Origin: an uncultured Gammaproteobacteria bacterium
GTDB taxonomy: Bacteria; Pseudomonadota; Gammaproteobacteria; Pseudomonadales; Azotimanducaceae
Length of the DNA: 34,183 nt
NCBI GenBank assembly: GCA_913050215.1
Contig: CAJXBG010000036.1
Coordinates: forward strand, 1-34,183
Direction: 5' to 3'
A model generated the notes under the pieces. The model searched no databases, was not told where the DNA came from, and was given only the letters and a program-made list of their open reading frames with translations. A program made the translations under genes and the position numbers. The number at the start of each line of letters is the position of its first letter. The stretch's first letter is position 1. Shown in pieces: positions 20,010-31,059 of this stretch.

Positions 20010-21401
20010 GTGGCGGTAGTAATCTGGCAAAAATGTTTGCAAGTTCTGGAAAGTGAATTGACCGCACATCAATTCAATACGTGGATAAAACCTTTACAGG
20101 CGGTAGTTGATAATGAGAATGCATTAAGGTTATTTGCACCCAATAAGTACATCGAAGACCAGGTAAATCGTCAATTTTTTGGTCGTATTGAGGAGGTGGT
20201 GTGCCAGGACACACCAGTAGAAGTCACGCTTTGCATTGGTACTTCCTCAGACCGCAGTTCTCAAGCAGGTCATTCGGCTGTCAGGCGCGCGCAAAACGGT
20301 GGTGTATTCACCATACCCGACGGCACGAGTTCGGGTTCAGGTAATAGCAATAGTTTTGTAGCAAGGGAGAATTTCTACCCGCTGCTGGAGCTCAAACGTG
20401 AATTTACTTTCGATAACTTTGTCGAAGGTCGATCAAATGAACTGGCGCGAGCTGCAGCGGTGCAGGTATCTGAAAGTGTTGGAACTACCTACAAATGTTT
20501 GCTGCTTTATGGTGGTTCTGGTTTGGGAAAGACGCATCTTATGCATGCCGTTGGCAATGCTATCCATGACAAGCATCCCGAGCTTAAAGTTGCTTACATG
20601 TATTCCCAGAGGTTTATGGAAGACATGGTACGGGCGATTGAGCATGGCACGATGGCAGAATTTACTCGGTATTACAGGTCGGTAGATGTTTTGTTGATGG
20701 ATGATATCCAGTTCCTAGCAAAAGGAATGAAATCACAAGAAGAGTTTTTTCACGTTTTTAATCGCCTGCAGGAGAATGGCAGTCAGATTGTTCTAACCTG
20801 TGATCGTTATCCCAAAGAAATAGCAGGTCTGGAGGAACGACTAAAAAGCCGTTTTGTGTGGGGTATGACCGCGCCAGTAGAGGCTCCGGAACTGGAAACC
20901 CGAGTGGCTATTTTAATGAAAAAGGCGGAGATGGAAAAGGCTGAGGTGCCGCACAATGCCGCTTTCTTTATCGCCGAGAGAATCAGATCAAATGTCAGAG
21001 AGCTGGAGGGAGCGCTGAAGCGAGTGATTGCAAACGCTACTTTTACAGGGCGATCGATTTCCATTGAGCAGGTAAAAGATTCGCTAAAAGACCTAATTGC
21101 TTTGTCCGAGCGGCAGGTTGGGATTGAAAATATCCAAAAAATAGTGGCTGACTACTATAAAATCAAGATAGCGGATTTGCACTCAAAGCGAAGGAATAGG
21201 TCTATTGCAAGACCGAGGCAACTGGCAATGGCGCTAGCCAAGGAATTGACTACCCACAGTCTGCCCGAGATAGGCGATGCTTTTGGTGGTAGAGATCATA
21301 CGACGGTGTTGCATGCTTGCCGCAAAATTGAAGAATTAAAAGAGAGTAGTAGGGATATTAGGGAAGATTATAATAATCTTATTAGAACGTTGACCGCTTA
21401 A
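20010..21401 (+). CDS. dnaA: Chromosomal replication initiator protein DnaA
   Basis: AAA+ ATPase that binds DnaA boxes and opens oriC. I chose the GTG at 20010, giving 463 residues: GGAGG lies 4 bases upstream, and the protein then begins VAVVIWQKC, matching family N termini. An in-frame ATG at 19983 would add nine residues with no family similarity. Domain I (about 1-75) recruits DnaB, and a Ser/Gly-rich linker follows. Walker A GGSGLGKT is at about 168-175, and Walker B LLMDD and the arginine-finger region come next. The C-terminal helix-turn-helix domain contains SLPEIGDAFGGRDHTTVLHA. The dnaN1 gene follows after 22 bases. Confidence 0.98.
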   Translation: MAVVIWQKCLQVLESELTAHQFNTWIKPLQAVVDNENALRLFAPNKYIEDQVNRQFFGRIEEVVCQDTPVEVTLCIGTSSDRSSQAGHSAVRRAQNGGVFTIPDGTSSGSGNSNSFVARENFYPLLELKREFTFDNFVEGRSNELARAAAVQVSESVGTTYKCLLLYGGSGLGKTHLMHAVGNAIHDKHPELKVAYMYSQRFMEDMVRAIEHGTMAEFTRYYRSVDVLLMDDIQFLAKGMKSQEEFFHVFNRLQENGSQIVLTCDRYPKEIAGLEERLKSRFVWGMTAPVEAPELETRVAILMKKAEMEKAEVPHNAAFFIAERIRSNVRELEGALKRVIANATFTGRSISIEQVKDSLKDLIALSERQVGIENIQKIVADYYKIKIADLHSKRRNRSIARPRQLAMALAKELTTHSLPEIGDAFGGRDHTTVLHACRKIEELKESSRDIREDYNNLIRTLTA

Positions 21402-21423
21402 TCTATTCAGACAAATTCAAAAG

Positions 21424-22527
21424 ATGAAATTTTCAGTCAGACGAGAAGCGATACTCGGCCCGTTGCAGTTTGTAGCGAGTGTCGTTGAACGTCGTCACAC
21501 TTTACCAATATTGTCGAATTTACTGTTAAGACTTCAGGCGGACGGTCTGTGCCTGGTGGGCTCTGATCAAGAAGTAGAATTGTTGGCCAATATCTCAGAT
21601 GTAGAGGTGTTAAACGAGGGCGCCATCACGGTACCAGCCAGAAAGCTAATCGATATTTGTCGAAGTCTAAGGCCAGAAGCCATGCTCGATTGTGAGTTAG
21701 TTGGCGATCACTTACAAGTCAAAAGCGGTCGGTATAGATCCCAGCTCGGCACATTGCCTGCTCAGGATTATCCGTGTATCGAGATTGATGAGAATGTAGC
21801 GCCGTTGAAAATTTCTTCCGATGTCTTTGGTAATTCGTTGGCGAAAACTGGTTTTGCCATGGCGCAACAGGATGTCAGATATTTCTTTAACGGGATGTTG
21901 CTGAAATTGTCATCTTCAAGGTTGACGACAGTAGCGACAAATGGCCAGAGATTGGCGACCTCAGTAATAGATTTACCTGATCTAGAAGAGAAGAGTGGAG
22001 AGTATATTATTCCGCGTAAGGGCGTGTTGGAATTGCTCAAAATGATTAAAACAGATGGTAGTGAATTAGCCGTCTACTTCACGGCTAATCATTTACAGGT
22101 GGTGACTGATACAGGCACCGTCACAACAAAACTTATTGATGCGACTTATCCAGAGTTTGAAGCAGCGATTCCAGGGGACAATCACAACATTGTCAAAGTA
22201 GATCGGCTTGACCTAAAAGAAGCATTGACGCGAACCGCGATCCTTTCGAATGAGACCTATAGAAATATTAGAATGGTTGTTACCGGGGATAATCTGCAAC
22301 TGGAGGCTAATAATCCCAATCAGGAGGAAGCCGAAGAAAATATCACTATCGACTACCATGGTGATGATTTAGACATAGGATTTAATGTCGAGTATCTTAT
22401 AGATGCATTATCGGTCATGAAAAGCGAAGAAATAGTGATGGCTTTCTCCGATGCTGGATCAGCAGCGTTGCTGACAGATCCCGATGATCCCGATTCCAGA
22501 TACGTCGTTAGTCCAATGATGCTGTAA
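21424..22527 (+). CDS. dnaN: DNA polymerase III beta clamp, divergent first copy (DnaN1)
   Basis: Sliding-clamp family protein of 367 residues, directly after dnaA where dnaN normally lies. About half of its residues match the next gene by eye. Features kept: R24 and Q149 (DNA contact in E. coli) and I273-L274 in TAILSNE (dimer interface). The partner-binding pocket differs from E. coli: Leu155 is Phe155, Asp173 is Asn173, His175 is Gln175, Arg246-Val247 are Ala247-Ala248, and Met362 is Ser363 (C terminus VVSPMML). The Shine-Dalgarno is poor (AAAAG next to the ATG). It is full length with no stop or frameshift, so it is not a pseudogene. It may be a clamp with altered partner choice, or a partner in mixed dimers; this function is inferred. 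Confidence 0.93.
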   Translation: MKFSVRREAILGPLQFVASVVERRHTLPILSNLLLRLQADGLCLVGSDQEVELLANISDVEVLNEGAITVPARKLIDICRSLRPEAMLDCELVGDHLQVKSGRYRSQLGTLPAQDYPCIEIDENVAPLKISSDVFGNSLAKTGFAMAQQDVRYFFNGMLLKLSSSRLTTVATNGQRLATSVIDLPDLEEKSGEYIIPRKGVLELLKMIKTDGSELAVYFTANHLQVVTDTGTVTTKLIDATYPEFEAAIPGDNHNIVKVDRLDLKEALTRTAILSNETYRNIRMVVTGDNLQLEANNPNQEEAEENITIDYHGDDLDIGFNVEYLIDALSVMKSEEIVMAFSDAGSAALLTDPDDPDSRYVVSPMML

Positions 22528-22543
22528 ATAGAATAGTCTATAT

Positions 22544-22562
22544 TTAGCGAGTTATCCGCTAA
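22544..22562 (+). repeat. Inverted repeat between the two dnaN genes
   Basis: TTAGCG and CGCTAA pair perfectly across a 7-base loop in the 59-base gap. A second short repeat (AAGT/ACTT around 22562-22573) follows. There is no T-run. It could influence how much of the transcript or its translation reaches dnaN2; this is inferred. Confidence 0.45.
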
Positions 22563-22586
22563 GTGAGTACTTACTTAGGATAGAAA

Positions 22587-23687
22587 ATGAAATTCAGTGT
22601 AAATCGAGAATTGTTGCTAAAGCCACTTCAGCAAGTGGCTGGCGTCGTAGAGCGCCGCCAGACACTACCTGTGCTGTCTAATGTGCTAATTCAGGTAGTT
22701 GAAGACAGTGTTTCACTAACGGGCACTGATCTTGAAGTAGAGCTTATCGGCCAGGTAAGTACTGAGAGTGCAGACGCTGGCGAGATTACAGTGCCGGCGA
22801 GAAAGTTGCTTGATATCTGTAAAGAGTTGCCCGACAAGGCAACTGTTGACTTTGAGCTGGTTGAGTCAAGACTCTTGATAAGGTCTGGGCGCTTCAAGTC
22901 GAATCTATCGACCCTGCCTGCAGCTGATTTTCCCTCGGTCGACAAGTCGGCTGTTGAAATTACGACCAAGATTGATAGTAAAGCCTTTAAAAAGTTACTC
23001 GATAAGACGGCTTTTGCGATGGCTCAGCAAGATGTCCGCTATTTTCTCAATGGCATGTTACTAGAGTTGGGCGACGGTTATATCCGAAGCGTAGCGACAG
23101 ATGGCCATCGACTAGCTTCAAGCAACCTTAGCCAGGACTCTGGCAACAGCCAAATGAAGCAAGTTATCGTACCAAGGAAGGGTGTGCTTGAGCTACAGCG
23201 GTTGTTGGGCGATCTGGAAGGGGATGTTGAGATCAGTTTTGGTGCGAATCATCTTTGCGCACGTTCCGATAATTTTACGATGACAACTAAGTTGGTAGAT
23301 GGACGCTTCCCAGATTATGACCGCGTGATCCCAAAGAACGGCGATAAGATAGTTTTGGCAGATAAGGTTGAGCTTAAACAGGCGTTAAACAGGACCGCTA
23401 TTCTCTCCAATGAAAAGTTTCGTGGGATTAGAGTAAATTTGTCTGCTGGTCAGCTAAAATTATCTGCAAATAATCCGGAACAGGAAGAAGCAGAGGAGAC
23501 TGTTACAGTGGATTACGAGGGCGTCGATTTAGAAGTGGGTTTTAATGTAGGTTACTTACAAGACGTGTTGGGCGTGCTGGATTGCGATAAAGTCAAGATT
23601 ACTGTTCACGATGCCAATAGCAGTGCATTGCTTGAACACCCGGAAGAAGATGACTCGCTATATGTTGTCATGCCAATGAAACTCTGA
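22587..23687 (+). CDS. dnaN: DNA polymerase III beta clamp, canonical copy (DnaN2)
   Basis: Processivity clamp of the replicase, a ring-shaped dimer that binds polymerases, the clamp loader, MutS, ligase and Hda through one pocket per subunit. 366 residues, the same length as E. coli. All pocket positions look canonical: R151-Y152-F153-L154, T171-D172-G173-H174-R175-L176, P242, R246-V247, N320, Y323, and V360-V361-M362 with C terminus VVMPMKL. R24 and the ANNPEQEEAEE segment are also present. A good AGGA Shine-Dalgarno lies 8 bases before the ATG. It is likely the main replicative clamp, although it is the second copy from dnaA. recF follows after 13 bases. Confidence 0.97.
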   Translation: MKFSVNRELLLKPLQQVAGVVERRQTLPVLSNVLIQVVEDSVSLTGTDLEVELIGQVSTESADAGEITVPARKLLDICKELPDKATVDFELVESRLLIRSGRFKSNLSTLPAADFPSVDKSAVEITTKIDSKAFKKLLDKTAFAMAQQDVRYFLNGMLLELGDGYIRSVATDGHRLASSNLSQDSGNSQMKQVIVPRKGVLELQRLLGDLEGDVEISFGANHLCARSDNFTMTTKLVDGRFPDYDRVIPKNGDKIVLADKVELKQALNRTAILSNEKFRGIRVNLSAGQLKLSANNPEQEEAEETVTVDYEGVDLEVGFNVGYLQDVLGVLDCDKVKITVHDANSSALLEHPEEDDSLYVVMPMKL

Positions 23688-23700
23688 TCCCGCTTGGATT

Positions 23701-24798
23701 GTGCTTACCAGGCTTTTAATCACCAATTTAAGAAATATAGTCCAGGCAAGCCTGGCGTTCTCACCTCAACTTAACCTTATCGTCGGCAAAAATGGTAGTG
23801 GCAAAACAAGTCTGCTAGAGGCGATTCACTATCTGGCTACCGCCCGTAGCTTTAGAAGTCATCAAATTACGCCACTGGTGACGCATGGCGAGAACGAAAC
23901 TGTTGTTTTTGGACAAATAGTTGGTGATAGCGGACGTGAGATTAGAGCGGGCGTCAGTCGCAGCCTAGCAGGTAAGCGAGAAATTCGAATAGATGGTGAG
24001 CCTATATCAAAAGCGTCAGAGCTTGCCAGATTACTCCCTGTATTGGTTTTGGGTCCAGAAACAGTCGATTTGTTGCTGGGTTCTCCGCAATTAAGACGAA
24101 AGTTTCTTAATTGGGGCGTGTTTCACGTGAAACCTACCTTCTCTGATGAATGGGATATCGCCAATAGATGTCTCAAGCAGAGAAATAAATTATTGAAAGG
24201 CGGTCATCCGAAGCAAGAGCTTAAGGTCTGGACTGATAAACTGGTGCAAGCAGCCGAGACCATTGACGGGTATAGACAGATATATTTTGACAAATATGTT
24301 GTCGAGCTTCAGCAGCTAGTCGGTGAATTGACTGAATTTGGAAGCAAAATCCATTGTGAGTATTCGCGAGGTTGGGACAAAGCAAGTACACTCGCCAGTG
24401 TCTTTGAACAATCTTTGGAAGGGGATATCCGAAGAGGGTTTTCCCAGTTTGGCTTTCATAAGGCGGATATTAAGTTAAAGATTAATGGTCAGCCTGTGAC
24501 CGAGGTATGTTCTCGGGGCGAATTGAAAATGCTCGCTTGGGCGATGGTACTAACTCAGGGTAAAATACAGCAGCAGGTAAATAATCAAAGCGTGCTCTAT
24601 CTAGTTGATGATCTAGTATCTGAACTCGATCTGGATCACAGAAGGTTGCTTTGCCAAAGCTTACTAAAAATGAAAGCTCAAGTGATGGCAACCGGTATTA
24701 ATGAAAAAGAGCTAGAAGCTAGTTGGAATGAGTGTCAAGCAGAAGTGTTTCACGTGAAACAAGGCGTACTTAGTGCGTTATCGAGTACGAGGGAGTGA
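23701..24798 (+). CDS. recF: DNA replication and repair protein RecF
   Basis: SMC-like ATPase that, with RecO and RecR, loads RecA at single-strand gaps. 365 residues with a GTG start. Walker A GKNGSGKTS is at 29-37 and the Walker B/D-loop is LYLVDDLVSELD at about 300-311. The ABC signature region (CSRGELKMLAWAMVL) precedes it. Two parS sequences are embedded in the frame, each coding VFHVK. It lies 13 bases after dnaN2, and its TGA is 8 bases before gyrB. The GAGGGAG near its end serves as the gyrB ribosome-binding site. Confidence 0.97.
   Translation: MLTRLLITNLRNIVQASLAFSPQLNLIVGKNGSGKTSLLEAIHYLATARSFRSHQITPLVTHGENETVVFGQIVGDSGREIRAGVSRSLAGKREIRIDGEPISKASELARLLPVLVLGPETVDLLLGSPQLRRKFLNWGVFHVKPTFSDEWDIANRCLKQRNKLLKGGHPKQELKVWTDKLVQAAETIDGYRQIYFDKYVVELQQLVGELTEFGSKIHCEYSRGWDKASTLASVFEQSLEGDIRRGFSQFGFHKADIKLKINGQPVTEVCSRGELKMLAWAMVLTQGKIQQQVNNQSVLYLVDDLVSELDLDHRRLLCQSLLKMKAQVMATGINEKELEASWNECQAEVFHVKQGVLSALSSTRE
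24119..24134. promoter_or_regulatory. parS: parS site 1 (inside recF)
   Basis: TGTTTCACGTGAAACC, a 16-base match to the bacterial chromosomal parS palindrome with one mismatch at the last base. It encodes VFHVKP in the recF frame. Expected loading site for the ParB encoded at 10934-11812. Confidence 0.88.
24746..24761. promoter_or_regulatory. parS: parS site 2 (inside recF)
   Basis: TGTTTCACGTGAAACA, a perfect 16-base palindrome identical to the parS consensus. It encodes VFHVKQ near the end of recF, 627 bases from site 1. Together the pair defines a ParB nucleation centre about 5 kb from oriC. Confidence 0.93.
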
Positions 24799-24806
24799 GT
24801 GACTAA

Positions 24807-27227
<2,421 letters not shown>

Positions 27228-27767
27228 TTACATAGTAAGTTTAAAATCAGCGTAGTCCGCAAGATCTTGGAAAGTCACGACGCTGTTTTCCAGGGTTTCG
27301 CGAGTGCGTTTTCCATTGCCGGTAAGGACCAACACCGGGTTAGCGTGAGCAGCAAGCGCAGCCTCAATGTCTTTGAGTGAATCGCCAACAAAATCAGCTT
27401 GATTCAGTGCTTGTCCAGCATGCTCAGCGATCCTCAGTAATAAGCCAGGTTTTGGTTTTCGGCACTCACATTGCTCATCTGGATGATGGGGACAGTAGAA
27501 TATTTTCTCTATTTTGCCCCCCTTACTTTCAACGAGTACGTTGAGTTTTTGATGCATCAATGTCAAATCTTCTAGGCTAAACTTTTCTTTCGCGAGCCCA
27601 GCTTGATTCGTCGCAACGTAAATCGAGAAGCCGGCTTTGTAAAGGCGGACGATCGCTTCGATGCTCCCAGTAATGGGTTGAAATTCATCTGCTGACTTGA
27701 TGTACAGAGGAGAATCAACGTTGATGACGCCATCACGGTCGAGAATTACGAGGCCACGGTTCGACAT
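27228..27767 (-). CDS. gmhB: D-glycero-beta-D-manno-heptose-1,7-bisphosphate 7-phosphatase
   Basis: HAD-family phosphatase that removes the C7 phosphate in ADP-heptose synthesis for the LPS inner core. 179 residues. The catalytic aspartates are D10 and D12 in LDRDGVIN. The zinc-binding loop has C92, H94, C100 and C102 (CPHHPDEQCEC), diagnostic of GmhB, and VGDSLKDIEAA is the fourth HAD motif. Last gene of the glyQ-glyS-gmhB set, 40 bases after glyS. Confidence 0.95.
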   Translation of the reverse strand: MSNRGLVILDRDGVINVDSPLYIKSADEFQPITGSIEAIVRLYKAGFSIYVATNQAGLAKEKFSLEDLTLMHQKLNVLVESKGGKIEKIFYCPHHPDEQCECRKPKPGLLLRIAEHAGQALNQADFVGDSLKDIEAALAAHANPVLVLTGNGKRTRETLENSVVTFQDLADYADFKLTM

Positions 27768-27807
27768 TTTTATTCCAAACTATTCACTCACCAATTCCGA
27801 ATAATCG

Positions 27808-29865
27808 CTATAGCTGAAGCAAGGAGAAATCAGCGACACTTAGGAACAATTGACGAAGTGATAACAAAGTAGCTAACCTGTTATCTCTCGTCTCAGTATC
27901 TTCGCAGTTTACCATCACCAGTTCAAAGTACTGGTCAATGTTCGCTTGTAGTTCTCCCAACAACGCTAATCTACTTGTGAACTCCGGAGTTTCTATGACT
28001 TTAGACTGAATTTTTTCAACCTCAGTGTAAAGCTGGTCTTCAATTGGCGCTTCGAAAAGTGCGCGGTTGACACTCGGAAGCGTGCCCGAATCAACATTTT
28101 TCAGTATATTGGCGACGCGCTTATTCGCTGCAACCAAGCCCTCTGCCGCTGGCTGTAAAGAAAATTCCTGCAAAGCTAGCAAGTCGGAATGATTTTGAGC
28201 CAGTGACCCAACGCCTCGTTTGCTGTGTCGAATTGCGTTGAAAAGTGAAGCGTCTATATTCTGGTCCAGATACCAAGTTTCTAGTCTATCCAAAAGATAA
28301 GAAGAGACATCATCTGCTTCGAAATTTTTCTGATGCAGTTCCGCTGCATCTTTCACCAGGCTCTTAATGTCAATATCAAAATTGTTCTCGATGCACATCC
28401 GTATCACACCGAGCGTCTGGCGACGCAGCGCAAAAGGGTCTCTTGATCCGGTCGGCGGCTGGCCTATGCCGAAGAGCCCGGTAAGCGTATCGAGCTTGTC
28501 AGCGATCGATACACAGCATCCGACAACAGACCGAGGCAAGTTACCGCCGGATTGTATTGGAAGGTAGTGATCTGCTATCGCCTCACTAACATCGTTAGTT
28601 TCACCAGCGTACTGGGCATAGTAACCACCCATCAACCCTTGGAGGTCTGGAAATTCGTTGACCATATCTGTTACTAGGTCTGATTTACAAAGCATTCCGG
28701 CTCTGGTTGCGGCTTCAACATTTGCGCCTAGTCTTCCAGCGATCAATCCGGCTAAACTTGAGATGCGTTCGACTTTTTGTTTGTAAGTTCCGAGATCACT
28801 CTGGAAAATCACCTGATCTAGTCGGGGTAGCATAGACTCCAGATCTGACTTTTTATCCTGACTAAAGAAAAATGCGGCGTCTGAGAGCCGCGGCGCAATG
28901 ACACGTTCATTCCCCTTAACTACAGCGTTAGGGTCTTTGCTTTCTATATTTGATACGGTGACAAATCTGGGCAGCAGCTTATTGTTTGCATCGGTGACGT
29001 GAAAATATCGCTGATGTTCCTTCATGGCAGATATTAACGCTTCTTCTGGTACCGCGAGAAAACTTGGGTCAAAGTTGCCAGATAGTACAACCGGCCATTC
29101 AACCAAAGCGGCTACTTCCTCCAACAGTTTCTCATCTATAACAACGTTAGCTTCTAGCGTTCTTCCTATTTCTCCTATCTGAGCTCTTATCGACTCAACT
29201 CGTTCTTCGAAGTCTACGATGACAGAATGGCTTCTGAGGGTAGCTGCGTAACTATCGGCTGTTTTTATGACGACCTGCCCTTCACTCATGAAGCGGTGAC
29301 CGACAGTCTTATTTCCAGCTTCATGATCTAACAGGTTCATCGGAATGACCTCGTTGCCGTATAACAGGATGAAAGACTGCACCGGTCTTACAAACTCTGA
29401 CCTAGAACTACCCCAACGCATTCGACGCTCAATGGGTAGGGCTTTAATTGTTTGTTCGATGATCGACGGTATCAAGTCACCTACGGATGCTCCGGTTTTC
29501 TCCTCACTAAAATAGAACCAAGTGCCCTTTTCTGACGTTCTTTTTTCTAAATCATCAATATTCTCTACGCCGCAAGATCGGGCGAACCCGAGTAGCGCTT
29601 TGCTTGGTTCGTTATTCTCGTCGAGTGCTGCCGCAAGTGCGGGACCCCTGCGTTCAACATTTTGATTCGGTTGGCGATCTGCAAGCTGTTCAACGATGAC
29701 TGCGAGTCTTCTTGGTGTCGCGAACCCGATAACGTTGCTATGCGAGAGACTCTGCTTTTGCAGCCCCTTTTTGATGCCAGCAACGAGGTTATCCCTTAGG
29801 TTCTTAAGATTTTTAGGCGGTAGCTCTTCGGTTCTAACTTCGATTAGCAGATTTTTATTTAACAT
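27808..29865 (-). CDS. glyS: Glycine--tRNA ligase beta subunit
   Basis: Beta subunit of the bacterial alpha2-beta2 glycyl-tRNA synthetase, which recognises tRNA-Gly. 685 residues. Starts [15 protein letters not shown], with conserved [10 protein letters not shown] and [13 protein letters not shown]. The HD-like region and C-terminal anticodon-binding domain follow (RVANILKN and the C-terminal helices). Its ATG overlaps the end of glyQ by 11 bases, consistent with coupled translation of equal amounts. Confidence 0.98.
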   Translation of the reverse strand: MLNKNLLIEVRTEELPPKNLKNLRDNLVAGIKKGLQKQSLSHSNVIGFATPRRLAVIVEQLADRQPNQNVERRGPALAAALDENNEPSKALLGFARSCGVENIDDLEKRTSEKGTWFYFSEEKTGASVGDLIPSIIEQTIKALPIERRMRWGSSRSEFVRPVQSFILLYGNEVIPMNLLDHEAGNKTVGHRFMSEGQVVIKTADSYAATLRSHSVIVDFEERVESIRAQIGEIGRTLEANVVIDEKLLEEVAALVEWPVVLSGNFDPSFLAVPEEALISAMKEHQRYFHVTDANNKLLPRFVTVSNIESKDPNAVVKGNERVIAPRLSDAAFFFSQDKKSDLESMLPRLDQVIFQSDLGTYKQKVERISSLAGLIAGRLGANVEAATRAGMLCKSDLVTDMVNEFPDLQGLMGGYYAQYAGETNDVSEAIADHYLPIQSGGNLPRSVVGCCVSIADKLDTLTGLFGIGQPPTGSRDPFALRRQTLGVIRMCIENNFDIDIKSLVKDAAELHQKNFEADDVSSYLLDRLETWYLDQNIDASLFNAIRHSKRGVGSLAQNHSDLLALQEFSLQPAAEGLVAANKRVANILKNVDSGTLPSVNRALFEAPIEDQLYTEVEKIQSKVIETPEFTSRLALLGELQANIDQYFELVMVNCEDTETRDNRLATLLSLRQLFLSVADFSLLQL

Positions 29866-30787
29866 CTTGCCCCTCCGCTAAAACGGCTCTGCGAATGGCT
29901 TCGTCTGCAAGGGGGAAGCCGGCGCGTTCTCGCGACTCGTAATAGGCTTTGGCAACTGCTCTAGCAAGCGTACGCACTCTCAAAATATACCGCTGGCGCT
30001 CGGTAACAGAAATAGCATGTCGAGCATCCAATAAATTGAAGACGTGTGATGCCTTCATCACAAATTCATAAGCTGGCAGTGGCAGGCCTACCTCTAATAG
30101 TCTGAGTGCCTCGGTTTCATTGAAGTCAAATTGAGAGAACAGCGCTTCGACGTTGGAATGGTCAAAGTTATAACCTGACATCTCTACTTCGTATTGGTGG
30201 AAGACGTCGGCATAGGTAACAGTTCGGCTACCATTCTGAGACCAGACTAGCTGGCGAAAGTCTTCTACGCCCTGCAGGTACAAAGCCAACCGCTCAAGTC
30301 CATAGGTAATTTCCCCGGTCACGGGATAACATTCTAGCCCCCCAACCTGTTGAAAATAGGTAAATTGAGTGATTTCCATGCCATCCATCCAGACTTCCCA
30401 GCCCAAGCCCCACGCGCCAAGGGTAGGCGACTCCCAATTATCCTCAACGAACCTTATATCGTGCACCAGGGGATCTATTCCGAGCATGCGTAATGAATCC
30501 AAATACAACTCCTGGATGTTTTCAGGCGACGGCTTCATGACCACTTGGAACTGGTAGTAGTACTGGTATCGATTGGGATTTTCTCCGTATCTGCCGTCGG
30601 TTGGTCGACGGCAGGGTTGCACATAGGCAGCATTCCAGTTTTCCGGGCCAAGCGATCTTAGAAAAGTAGCAGGATGAAAAGTGCCAGCCCCTACTTCCAT
30701 GTCATAGGGTTGCATGATTACGCAACCCTGCTTTGCCCAATACTGTTGCAGGTTGAGAATTAAGTCCTGAAATGTCAACGCGCTCAT
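29855..30787 (-). CDS. glyQ: Glycine--tRNA ligase alpha subunit
   Basis: Catalytic alpha subunit of tetrameric glycyl-tRNA synthetase, forming glycyl-adenylate. 310 residues of class II fold. Diagnostic segments are [19 protein letters not shown], the [19 protein letters not shown] motif 2 region, [19 protein letters not shown], and the [10 protein letters not shown] motif 3 region. Starts the glyQ-glyS-gmhB operon. Confidence 0.98.
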   Translation of the reverse strand: MSALTFQDLILNLQQYWAKQGCVIMQPYDMEVGAGTFHPATFLRSLGPENWNAAYVQPCRRPTDGRYGENPNRYQYYYQFQVVMKPSPENIQELYLDSLRMLGIDPLVHDIRFVEDNWESPTLGAWGLGWEVWMDGMEITQFTYFQQVGGLECYPVTGEITYGLERLALYLQGVEDFRQLVWSQNGSRTVTYADVFHQYEVEMSGYNFDHSNVEALFSQFDFNETEALRLLEVGLPLPAYEFVMKASHVFNLLDARHAISVTERQRYILRVRTLARAVAKAYYESRERAGFPLADEAIRRAVLAEGQDVK

Positions 30788-30818
30788 TTGCCTCGATGCC
30801 GGGTTAAAAAAGAGCGCT

Positions 30819-30824
30819 AGTATA
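30819..30824 (-). promoter_or_regulatory. Possible -10 element for glyQS
   Basis: TATACT on the minus strand, 31 bases upstream of the glyQ ATG. No convincing -35 hexamer is at the right distance, so this is tentative. The rest of the 272-base gap to the acyltransferase gene (30788-31059) shows no gene or RNA that I can recognise. Confidence 0.35.
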
Positions 30825-31059
30825 CCTGATGCGACGGGAAATTCAGAAAGGGTAAAATAACATCAGTGGACAGACCAATGTTAAACTATCACCGGCGCTT
30901 GCTTGTGTCATGGTGGCGTTTTCGTTCAATTGGAGAAACTCGAAAATGATGTGTAAAGATGCTGATCGACGATGACAATAGCAGTTGCGCTGGCCGTTTT
31001 TGGCACGTTGATATAGCAATCTTCCGCACTACTTTGTCAACGTAATAGGTTTTTTGAAT

